The notes beneath the pieces are model-generated. The model was not told the origin of the DNA. It ran no database searches and saw nothing but the letters and a program-made list of their open reading frames with translations. A program made the position numbers and the translations under genes. From CAVPTL01 sp963708725 (GTDB taxonomy: Bacteria > Actinomycetota > Thermoleophilia > Gaiellales > JAICJC01), in NCBI GenBank assembly GCA_963708725.1, contig CAVPTL010000005.1, forward strand, positions 1-18,655: a stretch of DNA of 18,655 nucleotides, given 5' to 3'. Of this stretch, positions 1-7,238 are shown one piece after another (position 1 is the first letter of the stretch; each line of letters begins with the position of its first letter).

Positions 1-318
1 CACGTGCGTCAGCCGCTCGGGCCAGCCCGTGTCGGGATCGGGGTGATCGACGATCAGCACGTCGTCCCATTTCCGCTCCCACTCGATCGCGATCGGGTCG
101 ACCGCGTAGGCCTTCACGAAGCTGGGGTAGTCGCGCACCACCAGATGGGCGAACACGTCGTCACCGCGGCGGAAGATGCTGAAGCGCGAGGCCCCGAGCT
201 CGCGCATCCGCTGCTCGAGCTCGGGCCACACCGTCGCGTGATCACGATCGTAATCGGCCGCCATGCCCGGCCGGATCCGCCAGGTCAGCCCGAGGTGCTC
301 GTAGCCTTTGGAGCTCAT
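1..318 (-). CDS. L-rhamnose mutarotase-like protein (partial, 3' end outside window)
   Basis: The minus strand reads open for 106 codons from the ATG at 318 to the window edge. The product begins MSSKGYEHLGLTWRIRPGM and contains YDRDHATVWPELEQRMRELG, the signature of the RhaM/DUF718 family: a conserved His (about residue 27) followed by VWPE. These small cytoplasmic enzymes interconvert alpha and beta anomers of L-rhamnose or related 6-deoxysugars, supplying the right anomer to a kinase or dehydrogenase. The family is about 105-115 residues long, so only a few residues are missing. The start overlaps the stop of the IclR gene by four bases (ATGA), so it is probably translated by coupling within the operon. 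The neighbouring sugar-type dehydrogenases and lactonase-type hydrolase fit oxidative deoxysugar breakdown. The family assignment is fairly sure; whether the sugar is rhamnose, fucose or another is not. Confidence 0.85.
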   Translation of the reverse strand, partial: MSSKGYEHLGLTWRIRPGMAADYDRDHATVWPELEQRMRELGASRFSIFRRGDDVFAHLVVRDYPSFVKAYAVDPIAIEWERKWDDVLIVDHPDPDTGWPERLTHV

Positions 319-1148
319 ATGGTCGTGAAGTCGAACTCGAAATCACCCACGGCGGAATCGAATCGCCCCTGGTGAATGCCATCCACGACGCCCACGACCG
401 CCGCGGTCAGCGGTTCTCGCTCGCGATCAAACCGCTCCGTGTCGGTGGCGATGGCGATGCTCGCCACGATCCGGCCGTCCTCGACCAGCGGAGCGGCGAT
501 ACACGACACCCCCGCTGCGAACTCCTGCTCGTCGTAGGCATATGCACGGTCGCGAATCCGGGCCAGCTCCTCATCCAGCAGGTCACAGTCACAGATCGTC
601 GCCGCCGTCCGGCGCCGCAGCGGGTACCGGCGGATGTACTCCTCACGTGCGTGCGGTGGTGCGTAGGCAAGCAGCAGCTTGCCGCCGGCTCGCGCATGGC
701 CGTCCGCGTACGGGCGGCCGATCATCTGGGTCACCGGCGATGGCTCGCGGCCGTCAACCGACGCCAGCACGCGGATCTCGAGATCGCCCCAATCGGCCAG
801 CCACACCTGCTCGCGGGTCACCTCGGCCAGCTCACGGATCGCAGTGAGCAGGTTGCGGGGCACCGGAGCTCCCCGCACGTAGGCCTGCGCCACCAGCGCC
901 GAGCTGGGGCCCAGCACGTAGCGGCGTTCCTCGTCCTTGGCCAGCATGCCCTGATCGACCAGGGTGTTGAGCAGGTGGTAGGTCGTCGACAGCGTCAAGC
1001 GGTTGGCGAACGCGATCTCCTTGGCGGTCGCCCCGCCGGGTCGATCGGCCACCCACAGCAGCAGCTGACACGCGCGCGTGACCGACTGGATCCGCGTACC
1101 TCCCACTGCGGTGGACGTGCCGTTGAGATGTGAGTCAACCGTGTTCAT
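315..1148 (-). CDS. IclR-family transcriptional regulator
   Basis: A 277-residue protein from the ATG at 1148. That start has a good ribosome site (GAGG, 5 bases upstream), whereas an upstream in-frame start at 1223 would run deep into the dehydrogenase gene. The N-terminal winged helix-turn-helix spans about residues 20-85 (IQSVTRACQLLLWV, ATAKEIAF, LTLSTTYHLLNTLVDQGML). It is followed by the IclR effector domain with its usual landmarks: GRPYADGHARAGGKLLLAY, DEQEFAAGVSCIAAPLVEDG and a final IASIAIAT-type strand. IclR proteins bind DNA as dimers or tetramers and sense small carbon compounds. The gene sits inside the operon it probably controls. Two near-palindromic GAAAAAC..TTTC sites at the operon promoter and the divergent promoter are its likely operators. 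That link is inference from position. Confidence 0.9.
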   Translation of the reverse strand: MNTVDSHLNGTSTAVGGTRIQSVTRACQLLLWVADRPGGATAKEIAFANRLTLSTTYHLLNTLVDQGMLAKDEERRYVLGPSSALVAQAYVRGAPVPRNLLTAIRELAEVTREQVWLADWGDLEIRVLASVDGREPSPVTQMIGRPYADGHARAGGKLLLAYAPPHAREEYIRRYPLRRRTAATICDCDLLDEELARIRDRAYAYDEQEFAAGVSCIAAPLVEDGRIVASIAIATDTERFDREREPLTAAVVGVVDGIHQGRFDSAVGDFEFDFTTI

Positions 1149-1966
1149 CTGATCCTCGCTCGTCGCGTTGGGTGAAAGCGGGGCGTTGGGACGGCGTCCA
1201 GCCGAGCACCTGTGCCCCTCCATCGACGTGTAGTACCTGTCCCGTCACGTACGACGCCTCGTCGCTGGCCAGGAACACCGCGACGTTTGCGACCTCGTCG
1301 GGGTCGCCGAGCCGCGCATCCGGGAATGCGGCTGCGCAGCACGTCGTATTTCTCCTCCTCGGTCAGCACCCCGCGCATCATGTCGGTGAGGATGTAGCCG
1401 GGAGCGATGGCGTTGGCGCGGATGCCCTGGTGGGCGAGGTTGACGGCCAGTGCGCGCGTGAGTCCACTGACCGCGGCTTTGGACGTGTGGTAGGCGGGCA
1501 CCCCGAACATGGGACGTGACCCACCGATGCTCGAGAGCGTGATGATCGAGCCGCCCTGGCCTGCCGCCACCAGCCTGCGAGCGACCACCTGGCTGCAAAT
1601 GAACGTCCCCCGCAGGTTCACGTCGAACACGCTGTCCCACTCCTCGTCGGACAGCTCGAGGAAGGTGGTGGTACCACCGCCGGTGGTGATGCCGGCGCTG
1701 CACAGCAGCACCGAAACGGTCCCGAAGGCGGCCTCGGCCGCATCCACCATCGCGTCCACGTCGGCGCGCACGGCGACATCACCGCCGACGCCGATGGCCG
1801 CGCCACCCGCCGCGCAGATCGCCGAAGCGGCCTGCTGTGCGCGATCCGCGGCTCGATCGGCGATCACGACACTGGCACCCTCGGCGGCCATCATGGTGGC
1901 GCTGGCGCCACCGATGCCGCCCGCCCCTCCGGTGATCAGCGCCACCTTGCCCGCAAGCCGGTTCAT
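1135..1966 (-). CDS. Short-chain dehydrogenase/reductase, frameshifted
   Basis: A classical NAD(P)-dependent SDR: the Rossmann motif TGGAGGIG lies at residues 12-19, CSAG at 89-92, Asn117 in the NLRG motif, and the catalytic set is Ser146, Tyr159, Lys163 (YHTSK). After residue 215 (RSRIP) the frame as written turns into an Arg-rich tail ending at 1145. Removing one C from the CC at 1320-1321 restores the expected end, DARLGDPDEVANVAVFLAS followed by SYVTGQVLHVDGG, and moves the stop to 1135 (276 residues). The extra base is either a real inactivating mutation or a sequence error. The start overlaps the upstream aldo/keto reductase stop by ATGA; the restored end would overlap the IclR start by 14 bases. 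In this context a sugar or keto-deoxy-sugar-acid dehydrogenase is likely; the exact substrate is unknown. Confidence 0.8.
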
Positions 1967-2958
1967 GCTCGCGCCCGTTCGGCGGTGCTGCAGGAAGCGG
2001 CGATCTCGCGCATCTCGTCCGCCGTCAACGGGCCGGCCGCCTCGGCCGCGACCACCTCGGCGAGCTCATCACGATTCTTGACCCCCACCACGACGGTGGC
2101 GATGTCGGGCAGCGAGAGCGCGTAGCGGTGGGCGAGGCCCGCCGCCGACTCGCCGCGCCCCCGGGCGAGCGCCCGGAAGCCCTCGGAACGCCGATAGATG
2201 ACCGCTGCTGGGTCATCAACCGAGACCGGCCGGTCCACGCGGTCGGTCAGCCCTCCGGCGGCGGCCGCGCGGATACCCATGATCGGCACGCTGTGCTCGG
2301 CGGCCACGGCCCGGATCCGGGGATGGTCAGGCTGCTCGCTGGCATCGAACGGCCACATATCGTCGGCGGTTTCGAGCACGTTGGCGACACATTGCACCGC
2401 ACTCGGCGCGGGATCGTCGGCCAGCAGGTCGCAGATCGCGTCGGGGTGCGCCGCCCCGGTCAGTCCCCAGCCGCCGATCACGCCCTCGGTCATCAGCTGC
2501 TCGAACTGGGGACGCACGAGCTCGCGGACGGTCTCGATCTCCACCAGCTCCGGCCCGCGGGCAGGATGCCCGGCAGGTCGCACGTAGCTGTGCAGCAGGA
2601 ACAGGTCGACGCGACCGACTCGCAGCCGCTTCAGCGAACCCACCAACGACTCTCTGATCACCCCGGTGATCGCGTCGCGTGGAGTGCTGTCGCTCAGAAT
2701 GACTTTCGTGGTCACGCCCACCCCCTGGGGCAAGCGGCCGCCAAAGGCGTCGCCCACGACCAACTCGGCCTCGGGGCTGAGCTCACCGGGACCGTAGGTG
2801 GGCGCGAGATCGATCAGCGTGATGCCCGCGTCCACCGCCGCCCGCACCGTCGCCAGGGCTTCGCTGCGCTCGACCGAGCCCCACACGTTGCCGATTCCGC
2901 CGCCGCCAAAACTCAGCGCGCTGACGCGACCGAGACGTCCGAATGGTCGCATCTCCAA
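1963..2958 (-). CDS. Aldo/keto reductase (sugar/aldose dehydrogenase type)
   Basis: A 331-residue TIM-barrel NAD(P)H oxidoreductase. The catalytic tetrad is visible as Asp50 and Tyr55 (IDLAPTYGPG), Lys85 (TTKV) and His123 (LLHSY). The C-terminus ATVVVGVKNRDELAEVV is the cofactor-phosphate-contacting region. It resembles the group containing D-threo-aldose (L-fucose) 1-dehydrogenase and pyridoxal 4-dehydrogenase, which oxidises the sugar anomeric carbon to a lactone; that placement is from memory. The start is either TTG at 2958, 6 bases after AGGAAGAGG, or ATG at 2952; spacing favours the TTG. It is the first gene of the minus-strand operon and ends in an ATGA overlap with the SDR. With the mutarotase and the lactonase-type hydrolase it would supply the oxidation step of deoxysugar catabolism. 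Confidence 0.85.
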   Translation of the reverse strand: MEMRPFGRLGRVSALSFGGGGIGNVWGSVERSEALATVRAAVDAGITLIDLAPTYGPGELSPEAELVVGDAFGGRLPQGVGVTTKVILSDSTPRDAITGVIRESLVGSLKRLRVGRVDLFLLHSYVRPAGHPARGPELVEIETVRELVRPQFEQLMTEGVIGGWGLTGAAHPDAICDLLADDPAPSAVQCVANVLETADDMWPFDASEQPDHPRIRAVAAEHSVPIMGIRAAAAGGLTDRVDRPVSVDDPAAVIYRRSEGFRALARGRGESAAGLAHRYALSLPDIATVVVGVKNRDELAEVVAAEAAGPLTADEMREIAASCSTAERARA

Positions 2959-3013
2959 GGTTGGCCTCTTCCTGGTCGTAGCTCAACGAGGGTCGCTGTA
3001 CGAGCGATTCGCC

Positions 3014-3042
3014 ATTGTGGAGAAAAACCTTTTTCCCCGCAA
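3014..3042 (-). promoter_or_regulatory. Promoter of the aldo/keto reductase-SDR-IclR-mutarotase operon
   Basis: Read on the minus strand, a -35 element TTGCGG (3042-3037) and a -10 element CACAAT (3019-3014) are separated by exactly 17 bases. Transcription would start near 3007, about 50 bases before the TTG start. The spacer contains the first GAAAAAC..TTTTTC operator, a classic repressing position. The divergent promoter has the same TTGC...CACAAT design. Confidence 0.55.
3022..3035. promoter_or_regulatory. Operator copy 1 for the probable IclR repressor
   Basis: GAAAAACCTTTTTC, an imperfect palindrome (12 of 14 positions symmetric) lying between the -10 and -35 of the minus-strand operon promoter. 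It matches the second copy at 3123-3136 at 12 of 14 bases. A-tract/T-tract palindromes are typical of IclR-family sites. Assignment to the IclR protein encoded in the operon is inference. Confidence 0.55.
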
Positions 3043-3086
3043 CTGTCTGTGATGATCTCAGCGCCGCGAAGCGGTGTCAAGTGTGC

Positions 3087-3115
3087 TTGCTTTTCGTCGC
3101 GCCGACCGTCACAAT
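3087..3115 (+). promoter_or_regulatory. Promoter of the M20 hydrolase-amidohydrolase operon
   Basis: TTGCTT (3087-3092), 17 bases, then CACAAT (3110-3115). The transcript would start near 3122, directly over the second operator and about 30 bases before the start codon. The -10 hexamer is identical to that of the divergent promoter, so the two promoters look built alike. Confidence 0.5.
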
Positions 3116-3122
3116 AGCCGAA

Positions 3123-3136
3123 GAAAAACGTCTTTC
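3123..3136. promoter_or_regulatory. Operator copy 2 for the probable IclR repressor
   Basis: GAAAAACGTCTTTC, near-palindromic around ACGT, seven bases downstream of the -10 of the plus-strand promoter, at the expected transcription start. It matches copy 1 at 3022-3035. Its position would block transcription initiation. Confidence 0.55.
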
Positions 3137-3153
3137 TAAGGGAAGGAGGGGTG

Positions 3154-4302
3154 ATGACGGTAACCGGCCCCGACCGTACCGAGGACTCCTCCGAGGCGAC
3201 GCGCCTGAGCGACCTCTTCTGTGCGCTTGCGGCGATTCCAAGCCCGAGCAATTTCGAGCGTGCGTGCGGGCAGGCGGTAACGGCCGAGCTCGAGTCGCTG
3301 GGCCTGAACGTGCGGTCTGACAGCGCCGGCGCGACGGTCGGAAGCGACTGCGACAACCTTTACTGCCAGATCCCGCCGACGACCACCGGCCGCCCGCTCT
3401 TTCTGTGCGCCCACCTCGACACCGTGCCGGCCACCGCCGACCTCGAGCCCGTGCTGATCGACGGCGTGCTGCGAAACGCCACCCCCTCGATCGTGGGTGC
3501 CGACAACAAGGCCGCCGTCGCGGTGATCCTGGAGACGATCCGCACGCTCGTGCTCGATGAGCGCCCCCACGCCGGCATCGAGTTGGTGTTCACGATCGGC
3601 GAGGAGCGCGGACTGGTGGGATCGACCGCGTTTGACAGCTCGATCATCCAGGCCCGAAGCGGTTACGTGCTCGACCATCCCGGTGCGATCGGCGGCTATG
3701 TCGAGGCGGCACCGTCGCGCTTCGTCGTACGCGCACAGATGCACGGGCGGGCGTCGCATTCGGCCATCGCGCCGGAGGAGGGAATCAACGCGATCGTCCC
3801 GATCGCGCGGGCGATCGCAGCCATGCCGCTGGGATCGGCGGCGGTCAACATCAACGTCGCCCGAATCAAGGGGGGCGCTGCCATGAACGTCGTCCCCGAC
3901 TTTGCCGAACTGGCCGTCGACGTGCGAGCGGTCGAGCACGCCGACGCCGAGCGCACGGTCGCCGAGATCGAGGCGATCCTCCAGGTGGAGGCCGGCAATG
4001 CCGGGTGCACGCTCGAGATCGAGGTGCGCCACCCCTACTCGGCCTACCGGGTCGCCCCCGACAGCGCGGCGCTGCGGCTCGCCAGGGCGGTTTTCGCCGA
4101 GCTCGATCTCCCGGTTGAGTCGTGGGTGACCCGAGGTGGCTCCGACGCCAACGTATTTTGCAAACGCGGGCTCGACTGCCTCAACCTGACTCACGCCGTC
4201 GCCGGTTTTCACGCACCCGACGAGCGGGTCGCGGTCGCCGACCTGGTATTGATGAAAACGGTGCTGCTCGCGATCATCGCCGAGGCCTGCGCCGAACGGT
4301 GA
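3154..4302 (+). CDS. M20/M25/M40 family metallohydrolase, PepT-like
   Basis: A 382-residue di-zinc hydrolase with all expected landmarks: His87 and Asp89 in AHLDTV, Asp117 in GADNK, the catalytic Glu pair at 150-151 in GEERG, Asp175 in LDHPG, a dimerisation domain with HGRASHS, and a C-terminal metal His353 in GFHAPDE. The family includes peptidase T and the Bacillus YqjE type; members cleave peptides or N-acyl amino acids in the cytoplasm. The ATG at 3154 follows AAGGAGG by about four bases; a GTG at 3151 is also in frame. It is the first gene of the plus-strand unit, and its stop overlaps a GTG of the next gene. A peptidase-type enzyme beside deoxysugar genes is odd: it may cleave a glyco-amide or N-acylated substrate instead. 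Family sure, substrate unknown. Confidence 0.88.
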   Translation: MTVTGPDRTEDSSEATRLSDLFCALAAIPSPSNFERACGQAVTAELESLGLNVRSDSAGATVGSDCDNLYCQIPPTTTGRPLFLCAHLDTVPATADLEPVLIDGVLRNATPSIVGADNKAAVAVILETIRTLVLDERPHAGIELVFTIGEERGLVGSTAFDSSIIQARSGYVLDHPGAIGGYVEAAPSRFVVRAQMHGRASHSAIAPEEGINAIVPIARAIAAMPLGSAAVNINVARIKGGAAMNVVPDFAELAVDVRAVEHADAERTVAEIEAILQVEAGNAGCTLEIEVRHPYSAYRVAPDSAALRLARAVFAELDLPVESWVTRGGSDANVFCKRGLDCLNLTHAVAGFHAPDERVAVADLVLMKTVLLAIIAEACAER

Positions 4303-4310
4303 CCGTCTCG

Positions 4311-5141
4311 ATGCCCACCGCAGACTCACACCTGCACATCTTCGCCGACGGATTCACCGGGGAGCTGGGCACGTCTCCCAGCGGCGGCGACGAACTGGCG
4401 ATCTACGAGCAGCTGCGTCACGAGTACGGCATCGAGCGCGGACTGGTGCTGGCGTTCGAGGGCAAGCCGCAATACATCGGCAACACCACCTACGTGCTCG
4501 AGCTGGCTCGCACCCATCCGTGGATGGCACCGCTGGCCCACCTTGACTGCGCGCCGGCTCCCACGGTCGAGACCTTGCAGGAGCTGCATCGAGCCGGCGC
4601 ACGGGGTGTCGCGGTCTACCCGCTGACCGGCGACGAAGGCTCTGCCATCGGGGCGTGGCCGGCTCCCGTACTGGCCGAACTGAATACGCAGCGTGCGATC
4701 GTCAGCATCAACGCCGGCCCGGCGGCGACGACCGCGGTCACACCGGCGGTGGAGCAGATGGAGAACTGCACGGTGCTGTTCAGCCACCTCGGGCAGGTCG
4801 GCCCATGGACGCATCCGCCCACCCTCGCCGAGGCCGGCGAAGTCCTCCAGCCGCTGCTCGCGCTCGCCGGCCGCCAACACATCGCGGTCAAGTTCTCGGG
4901 CCTGTACGGCGTCAGCGAGCCGCCGCACGACTTCCCTCACACCGCCGCCCAGCCGGTGATCGACCTGGTGCTCGATGGCTTCGGCCCCGGCCGGCTGATG
5001 TGGGGCTCCGACTACGCCCCCCTGCTCGACTTCGTGACGTTCGTCCAGGCAGCCGACACGCGACTGCTCGGCAACTGCTCGCCGGCCGAGGTCGACGGGA
5101 TCATGGGTGGCAACCTCTTGCGGCTGCTGAACGCTCGGTAG
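4311..5141 (+). CDS. Amidohydrolase-2 family TIM-barrel hydrolase (lactonase-type)
   Basis: A 276-residue protein beginning MPTADSHLHIF, with the metal-binding HxH at residues 7 and 9, a further metal-type His159 in FSHLGQ, and the C-terminal Asp234 in MWGSDYAP. This is the pattern of the PF04909/COG3618 metal-dependent hydrolases, which include L-fuconolactone and L-rhamnonolactone hydrolases as well as decarboxylases. An in-frame GTG at 4299 overlaps the TGA of the M20 gene (GTGA), so translation could start there and be coupled. In this setting, opposite an aldose-type dehydrogenase and a mutarotase, hydrolysis of the aldonolactone product is the most economical role. A decarboxylase or other amidohydrolase function cannot be excluded. 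It ends nine bases before the convergent LacI gene, with no clear terminator between. Confidence 0.8.
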   Translation: MPTADSHLHIFADGFTGELGTSPSGGDELAIYEQLRHEYGIERGLVLAFEGKPQYIGNTTYVLELARTHPWMAPLAHLDCAPAPTVETLQELHRAGARGVAVYPLTGDEGSAIGAWPAPVLAELNTQRAIVSINAGPAATTAVTPAVEQMENCTVLFSHLGQVGPWTHPPTLAEAGEVLQPLLALAGRQHIAVKFSGLYGVSEPPHDFPHTAAQPVIDLVLDGFGPGRLMWGSDYAPLLDFVTFVQAADTRLLGNCSPAEVDGIMGGNLLRLLNAR

Positions 5142-5150
5142 GCCGCCGTT

Positions 5151-6206
5151 TCAGTGCCGCGCCGGCGCGGTCGATGCGCGCTCGATCAGCACCGGCGCAG
5201 GGGAGCGGACCACGGTGTCCTCGACCTCCACGCCGTCGATCAAGCCGATCAGCGATTCGACCGCCGCCTCGGCCATCTCCGCCAGTGGCATCCGGATGGT
5301 TGACAGCGGCGGGTTGAGATACCCCGCCACGGGGGCGTCGTGGAACCCGACCATCGAGACGTCATCCGGTACCCGCAGACCAGCGGCAGCCACCGCCGCC
5401 ATCCCGCCCACGGCGCTCGCGAAGCTCGCGGCCACCACAGCCGTGGGCGGCCTACGGCTGGCCAGCAGGCGCTCGACCGCCTCAAAGCCGCCGGCTTCGG
5501 TAAAGGTGGTCTCGATCATCCGTCTGGGCGGGGTGGCGAGCTCGTGGTGTCGCATCCGGGTCACGAACCCGGCGCGCCGGCGAAGCGCGGTGTCGGCGTC
5601 ACGCGGCCCGGTGACGTAGGCGATCTCGGTGTGCCCCAGCCCGACCAGGTGATCGACCGCCAGTCCGACTCCGTAGCTGTCGTCGACCAGCACACTGACT
5701 CCCGAGCTGCCCGCCCGCCGGTTGACCATGACAACCGGCAGGGGGAAGGCCGAGACTCGGCCGGGCGCATCCTCGCCCGTGGTTGCGCTTCCGATCAGAA
5801 GGCCGTCCACCCTCCCCTCCATCAGCAGCCGCTGGTAGGCGGCACTGGCCGGCCCGAATTCGGAGGCGTCGGCGACCAGCACGACGTAGCCCGCCTCGCC
5901 CGCTCGTCGCTCGGCCCCGCGGATGATCTCGGCGTTGACCGCGTAGGCGAGGTTGGGCAGCACTACGCCAATGGTCATGGTGCGCGAGCGGCGCAGCCCC
6001 CGCGCAAAGCCGTTGGGGACGTACGAGAGCTTGCGGGCGGCGGCGAAGATCCGTTCCCGCGTCTCGGGTCGGGCCGATACGGTTGGATCGCCGTTGAGTA
6101 CGCGCGAGACAATCGACACGGTAACTCCACACTCGGCGGCGACATCCACCAACCTCGCCCGTTCTCGCTGGCTCGTTGGGTCGTCCGCCGAACGGTCCCG
6201 ACGCAT
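5151..6206 (-). CDS. LacI-family transcriptional regulator
   Basis: A 351-residue regulator. The N-terminal LacI helix-turn-helix and hinge region run from about residues 18 to 68 (ARLVDVAAECGVTVSIVSRVLNG, then RIFAAARKLSYVPN and ARGLRRSRT). The periplasmic-binding-protein-like sensor domain follows (TIGVVLPNL, RVDGLLIGS, HLVGLGHTEIAYVTGP, DDVSMVGFHDAP). The ATG at 6206 follows the metallophosphoesterase stop by about 20 bases, so it is the last gene of the permease-phosphoesterase-LacI operon. It is the only regulator encoded among the region-2 genes and therefore a candidate reader of the repeated TTTCA-N5-TG motif, although that motif lacks the central CG typical of LacI operators. The effector cannot be deduced. 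Confidence 0.92.
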   Translation of the reverse strand: MRRDRSADDPTSQRERARLVDVAAECGVTVSIVSRVLNGDPTVSARPETRERIFAAARKLSYVPNGFARGLRRSRTMTIGVVLPNLAYAVNAEIIRGAERRAGEAGYVVLVADASEFGPASAAYQRLLMEGRVDGLLIGSATTGEDAPGRVSAFPLPVVMVNRRAGSSGVSVLVDDSYGVGLAVDHLVGLGHTEIAYVTGPRDADTALRRRAGFVTRMRHHELATPPRRMIETTFTEAGGFEAVERLLASRRPPTAVVAASFASAVGGMAAVAAAGLRVPDDVSMVGFHDAPVAGYLNPPLSTIRMPLAEMAEAAVESLIGLIDGVEVEDTVVRSPAPVLIERASTAPARH

Positions 6207-6225
6207 CAGGCGATCATATCAACGG

Positions 6226-7203
6226 TCATCCACTGACGAACTGGTGGGTGATCACATGAGTGTCGGCGATCTCAATGATCGCAGCATTGAGCATTCCCGA
6301 TGTGTAGTCACTGCCGGGATTGATACAGAGCGTCTCGCCGATCTTGACGGTTCCCCTGCCTTCGTGCACATGGCCGTGCAGCCCGAGCAGCGGCTGTGTC
6401 TCCTCGATGAACTCTCGTACGGCGGTCGACCCCACGGTGGTCATCGTCACCCCGCTGGCGGTGAGCTTCATACCGAACTCCTCGTCCAGCTCCGGAGCGT
6501 CATCCAGACCGGATGCGATTGGCGGCGGGTGCAGCACCGCGATCATGCTCTCGGGTACCCGCACCTGCCTGGCCATGCCGTCGATGCGAGCGCGAAGCTC
6601 CGGTTCGGGTAGCTCGCGTTCGGTGTCCCACGGGGTTGGGTTCGAATAGCCGGTGGTGATCATCTGATGGTTCCCGTCGAGATCGATCACGCGGTTCTCC
6701 GCGAACTCGACCACATCGGACGAGCTCAACGCCTCGTCGATCGAGAGGAAGTCATCGTTCCCCGGAGCCATGAAACACCGGATGCCCGTGCCTCGCAGGC
6801 GCTCCTCGGCGAGCGTCACCCACTCTTCGCACGACTTCAGCACGACCTGCCGAAACGCCGCGTCACGGTGCGCCTCATCGGCCTGCAAATGCGCCAGCTC
6901 ATCGGGAGAGACGACGGTCGTGTAGTGGCCAAACGCGCGGATCCGCCCGTTCAGTTCGAGCATCCCGGCCTCATCGAGCCCCAGATAACGATCCTCGCCG
7001 TAGTTACAGTCGAATGTCCCATCCGCGTTCTTGACGATCGGCACCAGCATCTTGCCGGTGATATCTCCACCGAGGATCAGGTAGTCGATCTCGTACAGCT
7101 TGCCCGAGTTGATGAACTTCCGGAAGCACACGTCTGAGCCGTGCACGTCGGTGGCGAACAGAATCCGCCGGCCGCTTTCCCGCGGCTTGCGCCGCACCCT
7201 CAA
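6226..7203 (-). CDS. Calcineurin-like metallophosphoesterase
   Basis: A protein of about 325 residues with the full dinuclear metal motif set: Asp19-x-His21 (TDVHG), GGD at 45-47 (LGGDITG), Asn149 (PGNDD), a His in AVLHPPP, and GHVH at 277-280. This is the PF00149 fold, cytosolic, with no signal peptide; the GND variant and length recall the COG2129-type phosphodiesterases. The start is TTG at 7203, five bases after a GGGGAG ribosome site, or GTG at 7197. The ribosome site and TTG lie in a hairpin covering the permease stop (7201-7238), so translation is probably coupled to the transporter. Residues about 55-75 and 190-240 are insertions of unknown use. Its role next to an amino-acid permease is unclear: a phosphomonoester or cyclic-nucleotide-type substrate is possible, not shown. 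Confidence 0.85.
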   Translation of the reverse strand: MRVRRKPRESGRRILFATDVHGSDVCFRKFINSGKLYEIDYLILGGDITGKMLVPIVKNADGTFDCNYGEDRYLGLDEAGMLELNGRIRAFGHYTTVVSPDELAHLQADEAHRDAAFRQVVLKSCEEWVTLAEERLRGTGIRCFMAPGNDDFLSIDEALSSSDVVEFAENRVIDLDGNHQMITTGYSNPTPWDTERELPEPELRARIDGMARQVRVPESMIAVLHPPPIASGLDDAPELDEEFGMKLTASGVTMTTVGSTAVREFIEETQPLLGLHGHVHEGRGTVKIGETLCINPGSDYTSGMLNAAIIEIADTHVITHQFVSG

Positions 7204-7238
7204 GACCGCTCCCCCATCACTCCGGGGGAATGGTCTTG
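7201..7238 (-). promoter_or_regulatory. Hairpin over the permease stop/phosphoesterase start
   Basis: An interrupted inverted repeat: CAAGACC (7201-7207) pairs with GGTCTTG (7232-7238), TCCCCC (7210-7215) pairs with GGGGGA (7224-7229), with a 2x2 internal loop and an 8-base apical loop. In the mRNA, the phosphoesterase ribosome site and its TTG start lie in the 3' arm, and the permease stop is at the apical loop. This is an arrangement expected for translational coupling. There is no U-run, so a simple terminator is unlikely. Confidence 0.6.

Noticed and set aside
313..325. TCATATGGT resembling the core of the regulon motif
   Set aside because: It is part of the IclR stop/mutarotase start overlap, lacks the TTTCA and TGVRA arms, and no promoter is associated.
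3136..4329. A 397-codon minus-strand frame opposite the PepT-like gene
   Set aside because: Low-complexity Arg/Gly/Asp composition with no motifs; the plus strand has all M20 metal ligands.
5157..5170. Perfect 14-base palindrome CCGCGCCGGCGCGG near the convergent gene ends
   Set aside because: It has no loop or T-run and falls in the LacI coding end; GC-rich palindromes of this size are expected by chance here, so it is not called a terminator.
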